This document shows, in pieces, positions 7,426 to 16,847 of a DNA stretch of 64,000 nucleotides. This DNA comes from SAR324 cluster bacterium (GTDB taxonomy: Bacteria > SAR324 > NAC60-12). Location of the stretch: contig JANQJU010000004.1 of the NCBI GenBank assembly GCA_028281495.1, positions 1 through 64,000 on the forward strand, in the 5' to 3' direction. How positions within the stretch are numbered: position 1 is the stretch's first letter; every line of letters begins with the position of its first letter. A program made the position numbers and the translations under genes. The notes under the pieces were generated by a model, which did not search any database, was not told the DNA's origin, and was given only the letters and a program-made list of their open reading frames with translations.

Positions 7426-8565
7426 ATGAACGACCCTAAAAAACTGACTATTGGATTTATTTGTGGTGGGCAAGAAATCGAACACGAGGTGGATTTGTTG
7501 TATGCCCGCGATATTCAAGCCAAACTCAACAGAGACAAGTATGACGTCATTCTTCTTGGGATTGACCGCAACGGCAATTGGCGTTTCAGCCGAGACCCTG
7601 ACCTGATTATCAATCCAGCTTCTCTGGAGACGGTAAAACTCAACTTAGACAAACCCATCGTCATGCCAATTCCAGGTGGCGGCCTCCTCGATCTGGAAAG
7701 CGGAAAAATGGTTGAAAAGATCGATCTGTTTTTCCCCATTACCGACGATCCCATTCAAGGCCATCTACAGGCATTAAATGTTCCGTACATCGGATCCGAT
7801 GCCTATGGGACCATGATCGGCAAGCACAAAGACGCGACAAAACGTTTATTGAGTGCGAGCGGTATTCCAGTCGCTCCTCACATCCTGGTGGAAACCCCTA
7901 GACAAATCCGTTTTGAAGACGTTATGGATCAGTTTGGAATGCCCGTTTTTGTGAAAGCATGCCATCTGGGTTCATCGTTTGGGGTGTATAAGGTGCAAAC
8001 CCAAGACGAATTTTATCGAGCCTTAGACGCTGCCTTTCAGTATGATTGGAAAGTTCTCATTGAAAAAGCCATTGAAGGACGTGAATTGGAGTGCAGTGTT
8101 CTAGGTGGCAATCCGGTGCAAGTGGCTTCCGCTATTGGTGAACTGGTGGAACTGGAAAATTTTTTTACGACCGAAGCCAAATATGGTTCCGCCAAGGAGA
8201 AACAGCATCAGATTCACACGGATTTGGAACCCCAGCTTGCCAAACGGCTTTATGAAACCTCGAAACGCACGTTCACGCTATTGGAATGCGAAGGGTTTGC
8301 AAGAATCGATTTCTTTTTACAGTCGGATGGCACTTTGCTCGTCAATGAAATCAACACCTCTCCTGGCATCGCCGAAGACCTGCTGTTTGCGAAGCTGTGG
8401 TCCGCTTCTTCTTTGGCTTATGAAGACCTGTTAGACCGCATCATACAACTGGCTTTGGAGCGACACCAACGCGACACCAGGCGCAGCAAAAGAGGGTTGA
8501 CAGCACTCAACCTGATTCCGAGGGCCGCATGTCACAGTGCCCCCGGTGTCTTTCAATCGGGTTAA
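7426..8565 (+). CDS. D-alanine-D-alanine ligase-like ATP-grasp enzyme, atypical
   Basis: The 379-aa product is an ATP-grasp ligase of the Ddl type. Visible landmarks: GGQEIEHEV (Glu19 matching the substrate-binding Glu of Ddl), KACHLGSSFGV near 176-186, EAKY at 250-253, and the metal-binding NEINTSPG. The loop that reads HGxxGEDG in normal Ddl is replaced by FFPITDDPIQGHLQ near residues 103-116, so the first amino-acid site is altered. The C-terminus after LALERH carries a basic tail of about 28 residues. True Ddl joins two D-alanines for peptidoglycan; here another substrate is possible. No mur or ddl-cluster genes are adjacent. The gene lies between an MFS-TerB exporter and a B12-radical SAM gene on the same strand. 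Confidence 0.75.
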   Translation: MNDPKKLTIGFICGGQEIEHEVDLLYARDIQAKLNRDKYDVILLGIDRNGNWRFSRDPDLIINPASLETVKLNLDKPIVMPIPGGGLLDLESGKMVEKIDLFFPITDDPIQGHLQALNVPYIGSDAYGTMIGKHKDATKRLLSASGIPVAPHILVETPRQIRFEDVMDQFGMPVFVKACHLGSSFGVYKVQTQDEFYRALDAAFQYDWKVLIEKAIEGRELECSVLGGNPVQVASAIGELVELENFFTTEAKYGSAKEKQHQIHTDLEPQLAKRLYETSKRTFTLLECEGFARIDFFLQSDGTLLVNEINTSPGIAEDLLFAKLWSASSLAYEDLLDRIIQLALERHQRDTRRSKRGLTALNLIPRAACHSAPGVFQSG

Positions 8566-8640
8566 GAATGTTTTAAACGAAAGGCACCACTCATTTCTCC
8601 TGGGTTGAGGACACGATCAAGAAACATTTGGAGCCAATCT

Positions 8641-10218
8641 ATGAACACCTTACTCCTGTATCCCAAAATGCCGCCCTCCATCTGGTCATTCGAACCCCTT
8701 CTGAAATTGATCGGACGGGAAGCCATGATGCCGCCACTGGGCCTCATCACCGTGGCGGCCCTATTGCCTCAAGAATGGAACTTTCGTTTAGTCGATTGCA
8801 ATGTCCGCCCTCTGGACCCACAGGACTGGGAGTGGGCGGACTTGGTGCTGCTCTCTGCGATGCTCGCCCAAAAACACCATATGCTGGAGCTGATCCGGGA
8901 AGGCAAACGGAAAGACAAGACGGTGGTGGTGGGAGGCCCTTATCCCACAGCAGTTCCCCATGAAGTCAAGGAAGCCGGAGCGGATTTTTTGGTTTTGGAC
9001 GAAGGTGAAATCACCGTACCGTTGTTTTTGGAGGCCTTGGAAAAAGGAGAGCGTTCCGGCACATTTCGAGCCAACGGGGAAAAAGCCGACATGAGTCTCA
9101 GCCCTATCCCCCGTTACGACCTTCTCGACTTCAATTGTTATGGAGAGATGCCGCTGCAAATCAGCCGAGGGTGTCCGTTTCTTTGTGAGTTCTGCGACAT
9201 TATTATCATGTTTGGACGGAAACCTCGGGTGAAGTCTCCGGATCAAGTCCTCAAGGAACTACAAATAATCCACGATTTGGGGTGGCAACGTAGCGTGTTT
9301 TTTGTGGATGACAACTTCATTGGAAACAAGCGGAAAGCCAAAGTGCTTCTGAAAGCTGTCACCGAGTGGCAGCACCAGCATCAATTCCCGGTCACTTTCA
9401 ACACAGAAGCCTCAGTCAACTTAGCCGATGACTCTGAATTACTAGAACAGATGGTCAGTGCGAATTTCCGGGTCGTGTTCATTGGCATTGAAACCCCTGA
9501 TGTCGAAAGCCTCAAACTTACCAAAAAACATCAAAACGCTCGCAAACCCTTAGTGGATCAAATCGAAACGATCACCCAGGCAGGACTTCGGATACTGGGT
9601 GGATTTATTATCGGTTTTGATGGGGAGCAACCGGGGGCAGACCAGCGTATCTTCGATTTTGCTCAAGAAACAGGAATCCCGGTGGTGGTGGTGAGCATGC
9701 TACAGGCCTTACCTAACACGCATCTCACGGATCGACTCGAAACAGAAGGACGGCTTTTAGACAATATCGAGCATGCAGCCATGCTGCAATCAAACCTCGT
9801 CAACTTCATTCCCACTCGCCCTTTGCAACAAATTGCTCAAGAACAGGTAAATTGTAATTGGGAACTGTACAAACCAGAAAATTTTTTCGAACGCAGTTAC
9901 AAAAACTGTCTCTCTCTCGGAGATACGGGACGACGCAAACGCCGTAGGCAAGCCCAGCTTCGAGATATCAAAGAACTCACAGCACTTTTCAAAATCCTCT
10001 GGAGAAATGGATTCCAACGCCCTTCCCGTGATTCATTCTGGAGATTTCTATTAAAAATTCTGAAGAACAAGCCCACGATTCTCCGAAGATTTCTGGTGAA
10101 TTGCGCGCAATACGAGCACTTCTATGTTTATCGCGAGTATGTTCGCAAGGAAGTCAATGCTCAATTGGCAAAACTCAGCGAGCACGAACTCAGTCACCAT
10201 GTCGAACTAAAAAAGTGA
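8641..10218 (+). CDS. B12-binding radical SAM protein with DUF4070-like C-terminus
   Basis: The ATG at 8641 follows GGAG at a good distance and is preferred over the in-frame TTG at 8605, giving 525 aa. An N-terminal cobalamin-binding-like domain (about 1-140) is followed by the radical SAM core. The cluster motif is CPFLCEFC, i.e. CxxxCxxC (about residues 179-186), which binds the SAM-cleaving [4Fe-4S] cluster. The C-terminal 150 residues match in style the DUF4070 tail of enzymes such as hopanoid C-3 methylase. The family does methylations and other radical reactions on lipids and natural products. The substrate cannot be assigned, and no hopanoid synthesis genes are visible. It lies 75 bp after the Ddl-like gene and 9 bp before a small exported protein gene, so co-transcription is likely. 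Confidence 0.85.
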   Translation: MNTLLLYPKMPPSIWSFEPLLKLIGREAMMPPLGLITVAALLPQEWNFRLVDCNVRPLDPQDWEWADLVLLSAMLAQKHHMLELIREGKRKDKTVVVGGPYPTAVPHEVKEAGADFLVLDEGEITVPLFLEALEKGERSGTFRANGEKADMSLSPIPRYDLLDFNCYGEMPLQISRGCPFLCEFCDIIIMFGRKPRVKSPDQVLKELQIIHDLGWQRSVFFVDDNFIGNKRKAKVLLKAVTEWQHQHQFPVTFNTEASVNLADDSELLEQMVSANFRVVFIGIETPDVESLKLTKKHQNARKPLVDQIETITQAGLRILGGFIIGFDGEQPGADQRIFDFAQETGIPVVVVSMLQALPNTHLTDRLETEGRLLDNIEHAAMLQSNLVNFIPTRPLQQIAQEQVNCNWELYKPENFFERSYKNCLSLGDTGRRKRRRQAQLRDIKELTALFKILWRNGFQRPSRDSFWRFLLKILKNKPTILRRFLVNCAQYEHFYVYREYVRKEVNAQLAKLSEHELSHHVELKK

Positions 10219-10227
10219 AGGGGGATC

Positions 10228-10680
10228 ATGAGATCATTTTGCATACTATGGATAACTATCGTCTGCTTTATTGGAACCACAAAACCGGTTGGAGCCGGAC
10301 CATTTACCGATGCGTTGGCGCATTGTTTTGTCCAATCCGTGTCCCCCGATGAGCGGAATGCCTTAGTGCAATGGATGTTTGTTGCGTCCGCCCTCCACCC
10401 TGCCGTTCAGGACATGGTTTCCCTCTCAGAAGATCAAATCCAAGCAACAAATCAAAAAACAGCCGAATTATTCATGGGCCTCTTGACCGGACCCTGTTTG
10501 GAAGAAACCCACAATGCGTTGAACAACGAGGGCACCGTGGCCATCACCGGGAGTTTCACCACTTTGGGATACCTGGCGGCTCGCGAACTTTATGCCAACC
10601 CCCAAGTGGTGGTTTCGTTATCGAATTTGGCTCAATATATCGATTTCGAAAAATTAGAAGCTTCCGCCACGGCTGAGTAA
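10228..10680 (+). CDS. Small exported protein of unknown function
   Basis: The 150-aa product has an N-terminal signal sequence (MRSFCILWITIVCFIGTTKPVGA, cleavage near residue 23). The mature helical region has two cysteines (CFVQ near residue 34 and PCLEE near residue 91) that could be a disulfide pair. GGGGG upstream of the ATG and only 9 bp after the radical SAM gene point to co-transcription with it. Family not recognised. Location is probably the periplasm. Confidence 0.65.
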   Translation: MRSFCILWITIVCFIGTTKPVGAGPFTDALAHCFVQSVSPDERNALVQWMFVASALHPAVQDMVSLSEDQIQATNQKTAELFMGLLTGPCLEETHNALNNEGTVAITGSFTTLGYLAARELYANPQVVVSLSNLAQYIDFEKLEASATAE

Positions 10681-10694
10681 AAAAAGCCTTTTGT

Positions 10695-13600
10695 TTAGTT
10701 GATCATCGCAGCGGCGTCATGGAACTGGACCGACACGGTTTTGGAGATTCCCGGTTCTTCCATCGTGACCCCATAGAGCAAGTCACCGATTTCCATCGAT
10801 TTTTTGTTATGGGTGATCATGATGAACTGAGAGTTTTCGGTCATTTTCCGGATCATGCCAGTAAAGCGTCCGACGTTGGCTTCATCAAGGGGGGCATCGA
10901 CTTCGTCGAGCAAACAGAAAGGACTGGGTTTGAGGAGAAAGATCGCAAAAATTAGGGAAATCGCAGTCAATGCTTTTTCCCCGCCAGAAAGCAGGTTGAG
11001 ATTTTGAAGCTTTTTGCCGGGCGGTGAGGCAATGATATCCACTCCTGCTTCGAGCACATCATCGGCATCCGTGAGGACCATTTTGGCTTCGCCACCGCCA
11101 AACAGTTCTGTGAACATTTCTTTGAAGTTTTTGTTGACCAATTCAAAGGTTTCCTGAAACCGACGGCGGGATTCAATATTAATCTCACGAATCGTTTTGC
11201 GCAGATCATCGATGGCTTGTTGTAAGTCTGCCGATTGTTGTTGCAGAAAATCCATCCGTTCCTTCAGCGCCGCGTATTCATCCGGTGCCCCTAAGTTCAC
11301 ATTCGACATAGCATTCATTTGGACACGCAAGTTTTTCAGTCGACCGGACAGAGAGGAGAGGTTCAGGTTTTCCAAATCCAAATCGTGTAGAAATTCTTGG
11401 GGTGATTTTCCATAGGCGTTGACCAGTTGTTGTTCCATCTGCTCACGTTGCAGGCGCTGTTCGGTTGCTTGCAAACTCTCTTCGTGGATTTTCATGAGCA
11501 GCTCATCCAACTCTTTATTCATTTCCTGCAATTGGGAACTGGAGTTGGAACGCAGTTGGGTCATCTCCGTATAAATCGAGCTTTGCTCGGCCAACGTTTG
11601 TTGCATTTCCTCACGTCCTGTCACCAATGCTTCGGATTGCGTTTCTAGATTTGCAATTGCTTGCTGAGTGCGTTGAATCTTTTGCTCGGAATCATTTTGT
11701 GCACTTTCCAACATCGTCAGCCGCTTACGGCCTTCTGTCGATTCCTGACGGAGGCGTTCTAAAGTTTCCTGCTTGTTCTTGAGTTGCTCCGTGACTTCGG
11801 TCAAGGCCACCCGGGTGGCTAACAATTCGGAAGACACTTCTTCAACCAGTCGACGCTGCACCTGAATCGACTCTTGGTGATGAGCCATTTTGCCTTCTAA
11901 ATCCATCCGTTCTTCTTCCAATTCCACATGCTTTTCTTCCATCTCATGAAGCTTCAAACGGGCTTTCTGAATTTCCGACTGAAGTTGTTGGATGTCTTCG
12001 TTCAATTGCTTCACCAATTGCGCTGCCCGACGCTGTTCCAATTCATCGTGTTCCAGTTCCTTATGAAACCGCGACAGTTCCAATTCGTAAGTGTGTTGGG
12101 TGGCTTTGGCATGTTCGGTTTGTTCGAGCAGCTCTTGGCGACGTTGTTTTTGCCCAGTCAGTTGAGCTTGTAGGTCTTCCACATCGCTTTGCAAGATAAC
12201 GGCTTTTTGGAGAAGCTCTTCGATCTGAGCTTTCCGTTGAAGGAACCCAAAGGAGGTTTCGCGGGTTTTTCCAATCTTAGTGACACCATAGCGTGTGTGA
12301 TAACTGCCCTGCGGAGAGATCCATTCCAGATTGAGAAAGGATTCTTCTCCTGCGGGGAGCAATTCCCAGGTGGCTTCGGACTCCACAATATAAATCTGGC
12401 TAAAAAAACCATACTCCAGGTCTGCTATTGGTTCGGCAAATTGCACATACTCTCCCAAGGGTTTGCCATGGGTTGGAGGCATCGTCTGGGGAAAACGACC
12501 TTGGGTATCTAGAGAAAGAAATCCCAAGCGTCCAACCTCATACTGCTGGCAAAAACCTTCGATTTCCGTCAAATGATCTGCTGTTTCAACCACGATCAGC
12601 TCTAAGTAATCGGCCAAGGCAGGAGACACTTTGGGCATGGCTTCGGGTGCAATGCTCAAGAACTCTGCTAAAACCCCTAAGATTCCCAAACGCTGTTTTT
12701 CTTCCGGTGCGTCTTTAAGGAGTTGTAAAAACGATTTCACCCCCTCATCAAAATCTTCGTACTGGCCTTGAATGGTTTCTAAAGATTCGATGTGCGAGCG
12801 TGTGGTGCTGAGCGCATATTGGGTTTCTTGCAAAGCCGTTTCAGTGACAGCGTATTCTTGTTCGGCGGCCGTGGATTGAGTTTGTAATTCTTGCAGCGTT
12901 TGTTGCAATTGCGTTTGTTTCGCTTGGTAGCTTTCCACTTGGGATTGGGTTTGGCGTGTCTTGGTTTCTGCTTGGCGCAGATGTTCCAGATTCAGGCGGG
13001 CTTGTTCTTTGAAACGCTCTTCTCGCTCTTCCAGATTGTCGAGCCGTTCTTCTAAGAAGTTTTTCTGGTTGGTGTAATTGGTCAGTTGCGTGTGGATTTG
13101 CAACAGGCGTTTTTGGAAATCTTGCACTTCTTCATTGAGAGAATGAAGGATGTCTTCTTCTTCCTGCCGAGCGGTTTCAATGTTTTCGACTTTCGAAATC
13201 AGGTTGCCGTGATGCAATTCCAAGTCCCCCATTTCTTGCTGCACCGAAGCCAATTGTTCATGCTGCACCCCCATGCGTCCACGGAGTTCAGAGATTTCTT
13301 GGGTGTGTTGAGTGATCCATTCTTCATGGTTGCGGAGGTTCTGACGTTCTAGATTTTTTTGGTTTTCTGCTTCCTGAAGGTCACGCTCTTTTTGGAATAA
13401 GGCTTCGCGCAATGCCTCCAATTGTTTGCTTTGCTGAGCTAATTTGAGAGACGACTGCTCCAGTTGAGTTTCTTGAGATCCCCGTTGATCGAGCAAGGCG
13501 GCTTGACGTTGCTTATGTGCGGTGACTTTGGCTTCTGCCAATTGTTCCTTTTTACGAGCATTGTGCCAACGAAGAGTGGAAAGCTGTTGATCAATGCGTT

Positions 13601-14279
13601 CGCTCTCATCGCGCATTTGCAGGTAGTGAGTCGCCTGCTCCACTTGCCCTCGCAAGGTTTCCTCTTGGCGGATCAGTTCTTGGAGGATGTCATCCACACG
13701 CAGCAGATTTTGTTGGGTGCTATCGAGCCGTTTCTCCGCCGTCTGACGTTTGGTTTTGAATTTGACAATGCCGGCGGCCTCTTCGATCAGGAAGCGACGG
13801 TCGGCAGGACGTCCACTGACGATTTCCCCCACTTTGCCTTGTTCGATGATCGCATAGGAACGGGTCCCCACCCCAGTATCCATGAACAATTCCCGGACAT
13901 CCATCAAACGCACGGGGTTTTTATTGATCAGGTAAACACTTTCTCCAGAACGATACAGCCGTCGGCCAATCGAAATTTCGGAAAATTCTTGGTACTTGGG
14001 CAGGGTGTTGCCTTCGAAATTGTTGAACGTGAGCGTGACTTCCGCCATGCCCACAGGCTTTTGGTATTCACTTCCCGCAAAGATCACATCCCCCATTTCT
14101 CCACCGCGTAGGTGCTTTGCACTTTGCTCGCCCAGTACCCATCGGATCGCATCCACCACATTGCTTTTGCCACAGCCATTGGGGCCCACAATGACCGTGA
14201 TTCCACTTTGCTGGAACTGCACTTCCACCGGATGGCAAAATGACTTGAACCCTGAAATATGAAGCTTCTTGATACGCAT
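10695..14279 (-). CDS. smc: Chromosome segregation ATPase SMC
   Basis: The 1194-aa product has full SMC architecture. The N-terminal ATPase half holds the Walker A GPNGCGKSN near residue 32. Long coiled coils flank a hinge at about 500-680. The C-terminal half holds the signature LSGGEKALTAIS and the Walker B FCLLDEVDAPLD. SMC dimers act with ScpA and ScpB to compact and separate replicated chromosomes; neither partner is in this window. Length is normal. The gene converges with the small exported protein gene at 10680, leaving 14 bp between stops. A small frame ends 8 bp upstream of its start. Confidence 0.97.
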   Translation of the reverse strand: MRIKKLHISGFKSFCHPVEVQFQQSGITVIVGPNGCGKSNVVDAIRWVLGEQSAKHLRGGEMGDVIFAGSEYQKPVGMAEVTLTFNNFEGNTLPKYQEFSEISIGRRLYRSGESVYLINKNPVRLMDVRELFMDTGVGTRSYAIIEQGKVGEIVSGRPADRRFLIEEAAGIVKFKTKRQTAEKRLDSTQQNLLRVDDILQELIRQEETLRGQVEQATHYLQMRDESERIDQQLSTLRWHNARKKEQLAEAKVTAHKQRQAALLDQRGSQETQLEQSSLKLAQQSKQLEALREALFQKERDLQEAENQKNLERQNLRNHEEWITQHTQEISELRGRMGVQHEQLASVQQEMGDLELHHGNLISKVENIETARQEEEDILHSLNEEVQDFQKRLLQIHTQLTNYTNQKNFLEERLDNLEEREERFKEQARLNLEHLRQAETKTRQTQSQVESYQAKQTQLQQTLQELQTQSTAAEQEYAVTETALQETQYALSTTRSHIESLETIQGQYEDFDEGVKSFLQLLKDAPEEKQRLGILGVLAEFLSIAPEAMPKVSPALADYLELIVVETADHLTEIEGFCQQYEVGRLGFLSLDTQGRFPQTMPPTHGKPLGEYVQFAEPIADLEYGFFSQIYIVESEATWELLPAGEESFLNLEWISPQGSYHTRYGVTKIGKTRETSFGFLQRKAQIEELLQKAVILQSDVEDLQAQLTGQKQRRQELLEQTEHAKATQHTYELELSRFHKELEHDELEQRRAAQLVKQLNEDIQQLQSEIQKARLKLHEMEEKHVELEEERMDLEGKMAHHQESIQVQRRLVEEVSSELLATRVALTEVTEQLKNKQETLERLRQESTEGRKRLTMLESAQNDSEQKIQRTQQAIANLETQSEALVTGREEMQQTLAEQSSIYTEMTQLRSNSSSQLQEMNKELDELLMKIHEESLQATEQRLQREQMEQQLVNAYGKSPQEFLHDLDLENLNLSSLSGRLKNLRVQMNAMSNVNLGAPDEYAALKERMDFLQQQSADLQQAIDDLRKTIREINIESRRRFQETFELVNKNFKEMFTELFGGGEAKMVLTDADDVLEAGVDIIASPPGKKLQNLNLLSGGEKALTAISLIFAIFLLKPSPFCLLDEVDAPLDEANVGRFTGMIRKMTENSQFIMITHNKKSMEIGDLLYGVTMEEPGISKTVSVQFHDAAAMIN

Positions 14280-14287
14280 ACTTTTGC

Positions 14288-14527
14288 TTACACTGAGAGG
14301 TACTTGGGGAAATTTGGAGTCGTGGGTTGGTGATCGTTGGCGTGAGCTCGCTGAAACAGGAAGTAGTTGATCCGCTCTTTATCAGGATAAACGGGTTGAA
14401 GCTTATCGACTCGTTGAACTGTGTGAATGCATTGAACTTTGAGGAACTTGGTTTTGCCACAGTTTCGAACGAAAAGAAAAGTTCTGTGTATCCTACAGCT
14501 TGCCATGTTTTCCACCACTGGCTGCAA
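14288..14527 (-). CDS. Possible small protein upstream of smc
   Basis: This 79-residue frame ends 8 bp before the smc start on the same strand, a spacing typical of an operon. The C-terminal 60 residues (KVQCIHTVQRVDKLQPVYPD and onward) have ordinary protein composition with no long repeats. The first residues are less convincing, no clear ribosome-binding site precedes the ATG, and internal starts exist. I do not recognise it. It may be a genuine small gene or chance. Confidence 0.3.
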   Translation of the reverse strand: MQPVVENMASCRIHRTFLFVRNCGKTKFLKVQCIHTVQRVDKLQPVYPDKERINYFLFQRAHANDHQPTTPNFPKYLSV

Positions 14528-14529
14528 AA

Positions 14530-14709
14530 TTAAGTCGAGAGTGCTGGATTGCCCACAATTACAAAGTTCTAGATATTTATACGTATTCCATACAACTCCA
14601 GGCCACTATACATTGTTTGATCAACAACGACTTCCCCTTTCCTTCATTGTGAGGGTATAAGATAAATAACACGAGCGTTTACCCCATAAAACTTCCCAGG
14701 AGGCAGCGA
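14530..14709 (+). promoter_or_regulatory. Upstream region of the lutABC operon
   Basis: The 180 bp before lutA ends with a strong ribosome-binding site (AGGAGG, six bases before the ATG). A near-palindrome TTGTTTGATCAACAAC at 14613-14628 has the look of a GntR-type operator, which often controls lactate genes. It is short and could be chance, and no regulator gene is adjacent. Confidence 0.25.
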
Positions 14710-15465
14710 ATGCGCATTGGACTTTTCCTACCTTGTTATATTGACCAAATGTATCCCCAAGTCGGTTGGGCCACCGTGCAAGTGTTAGAACGTTTGGGAA
14801 TGACCGTTGACTTTCCACAGGCTCAAACCTGTTGTGGGCAACCCTTGTTCAACAGTGGTGCCTTCCAAGACACACGACCGGTTGCTGAGCATTTTGTGAA
14901 GGTGTTTGGTGACTATGAAGCGGTGGTGAGTCCTTCGGGAAGTTGTATCTCCATGGTCCGAAACCACTACGGGCATGTGTTGAAAGAAAACCCGGCCTAT
15001 TCCCATTTGAAAACCCGGTGTTTCGAACTATGTGAATTTTTGGTCGACACACTGAAAGTGGAACAACAAGAGGATGTCTTTTCCCACACCTTTTCACATT
15101 CCGTGGGGGTGTTGCAAAGTTGCCACGGGTTGCGCGAGCTAAAAACCGGGAAGCCCAGTGAATTGATGGTTCAACGAAAATCCAATCTGCATTTGCTGCT
15201 CTCAAAAATCTCAGGAGTGAAGGTGGTCACCCCCAAACGCCAAGATGAATGCTGTGGTTTCGGTGGAACCTTTTCGGTGCTGGAAGAAGCGGTGAGCTGT
15301 GCGATGGGCAATGACCGCATCCACGAATTTGAAGCGGCGGGAGCCGACGTCATCACTGGGGCCGACATGAGTTGTCTGATGCATCTACAGGGTTTGATCA
15401 CCCGTCAACGTAACTCGCTTCGGGTCTTGCATATTGCCGAAGTGTTAGCAGGAGAAGTGTCATGA
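14710..15465 (+). CDS. lutA: L-lactate oxidation complex subunit LutA (Fe-S oxidoreductase)
   Basis: The 251-aa product is built of two cysteine-rich CCG domains. The first has AQTCCGQPLFNSG near residue 39; the second has CHGLRELK near residue 138 and QDECCGFGGTFSV near residue 178. These CCG motifs bind Fe-S clusters in the LutA/GlcF/HdrB group. Together with LutB and LutC it forms a soluble iron-sulfur complex that oxidises L-lactate to pyruvate. The stop overlaps the lutB start by four bases (ATGA), so translation is coupled. Confidence 0.93.
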   Translation: MRIGLFLPCYIDQMYPQVGWATVQVLERLGMTVDFPQAQTCCGQPLFNSGAFQDTRPVAEHFVKVFGDYEAVVSPSGSCISMVRNHYGHVLKENPAYSHLKTRCFELCEFLVDTLKVEQQEDVFSHTFSHSVGVLQSCHGLRELKTGKPSELMVQRKSNLHLLLSKISGVKVVTPKRQDECCGFGGTFSVLEEAVSCAMGNDRIHEFEAAGADVITGADMSCLMHLQGLITRQRNSLRVLHIAEVLAGEVS

Positions 15466-16847
15466 GTGCGTCTTTACCTCCGGCCCCCCACCCTGATGCG
15501 GCACGGGCCTTTTTGAAAAATCCTGGACGCGCCCGGTGGCACGACCAAGCCTTATGGGTTGTCCGTGAAAAACGAGACCGATCTGCTTTGCAAGTGGAAG
15601 AATGGGAAGCCTTGCGTGAGCATGCTTCCCAAATCAAAGCCCACACCTTGTCTCGTTTGCCCGACTACTTGGAGCAATTCGAGGCCAATGCCACAGCCAA
15701 TGGCATTCAAGTCCATTGGGCCAAAGATGCGGCAGAACACAATCGGATCGTATTGGACATTGTGAAACAGCATCAAGCCACTCAAGTGGTGAAAAGCAAA
15801 TCGATGCTGACGGAAGAATGTGGCCTCAATCCTTTTTTGGAGCAAAATGGCATTCAAGTGGTGGATACCGATTTGGGCGAACGCATCGTGCAGTTGGCTA
15901 AGGAACCCCCCAGCCATATCGTCTTGCCAGCCATCCACAAAAACCGCCGCGAGGTGGGAGAATTGTTTCATGAAAAATTAGGAACTCCGGCCGGAGAAAC
16001 AGATCCTAATCGACTCACCGAAGCCGCACGCCATCACTTGCGAAACAAATTTTTAGGAGGCCAAGTGGGCATCACGGGGGTGAATTTCGCGGTCGCGGAA
16101 TCAGGAGGATTTGTGATCTGTACCAATGAAGGCAATGCGGACTTGGGAGCGGCCTTGCCTTCAGTTCACATCGCGTCAATGGGCTTGGAAAAAGTCATCC
16201 CTCGTACTGAAGATCTTTCGGTTTTCTTGCGCTTGTTGGCACGTTCGGCAACCGGACAACCGATCACCACCTACAGTTCTCATTTTTGGGGGCCACAGCC
16301 CGGCGGAGCCATGCATGTGATTTTGGTGGATAACGGACGGACCCAACACTACGCCATGCCTGAATTCCGTCGGTCTCTATCGTGCATTCGCTGTGGGGCT
16401 TGTATGAACACCTGCCCGGTGTATCGTCGGAGCGGTGGATTCAGTTACCGCTATGTGGTGCCGGGACCGATTGGAATCGTATTGTCTCCCCACCGTTCGC
16501 AGGAAAAATACAAAAGCCATCCGTTTGCTTCGAGCTTATGTGGCTCCTGTTCTGCAGTGTGCCCCGTCAAAATCAATCTGCATGAACAAATGTTGCTATG
16601 GCGTGAAAAAATGCACGACGGCAAAGTAGTATCTCCTGCCAAACGCTGGGCGATGCAAGCGACAAGTTGGGTATTTCGCATCCCCTCCTTGTATGTCTGG
16701 TCGGGCAACCTCATGCGGTGGGGGATGCGCTTACTCCCTCCCAAAGTGATCCAAAAGATCAGCGGACCGTGGGGCAAACAACGTGATTTGCCTCCGATGC
16801 CCGCCCGCAGTTTTCGTCAACAATGGAGTGAAAAAGGTCGAACATGA
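15462..16847 (+). CDS. lutB: L-lactate oxidation complex subunit LutB
   Basis: The 461-aa product has an N-terminal LUD domain (about 50-290, including GVNFAVAESGGFVICTNEGN). A two-cluster ferredoxin segment follows: CIRCGACMNTCPVY near residue 308 and CGSCSAVCPVKI near residue 360, each followed by Pro after the last Cys as in 4Fe-4S sites. The C-terminal 100 residues are typical of the family. It forms the electron-transfer core of the lactate-oxidising complex with LutA and LutC. Overlaps of four bases with both neighbours show a tight operon. Confidence 0.95.
   Translation: MSASLPPAPHPDAARAFLKNPGRARWHDQALWVVREKRDRSALQVEEWEALREHASQIKAHTLSRLPDYLEQFEANATANGIQVHWAKDAAEHNRIVLDIVKQHQATQVVKSKSMLTEECGLNPFLEQNGIQVVDTDLGERIVQLAKEPPSHIVLPAIHKNRREVGELFHEKLGTPAGETDPNRLTEAARHHLRNKFLGGQVGITGVNFAVAESGGFVICTNEGNADLGAALPSVHIASMGLEKVIPRTEDLSVFLRLLARSATGQPITTYSSHFWGPQPGGAMHVILVDNGRTQHYAMPEFRRSLSCIRCGACMNTCPVYRRSGGFSYRYVVPGPIGIVLSPHRSQEKYKSHPFASSLCGSCSAVCPVKINLHEQMLLWREKMHDGKVVSPAKRWAMQATSWVFRIPSLYVWSGNLMRWGMRLLPPKVIQKISGPWGKQRDLPPMPARSFRQQWSEKGRT

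Noticed and set aside
8605-8640. Earlier TTG start for the radical SAM gene
   Set aside because: The ATG at 8641 has a good ribosome-binding site and starts directly at the conserved first strand of the cobalamin-binding domain.
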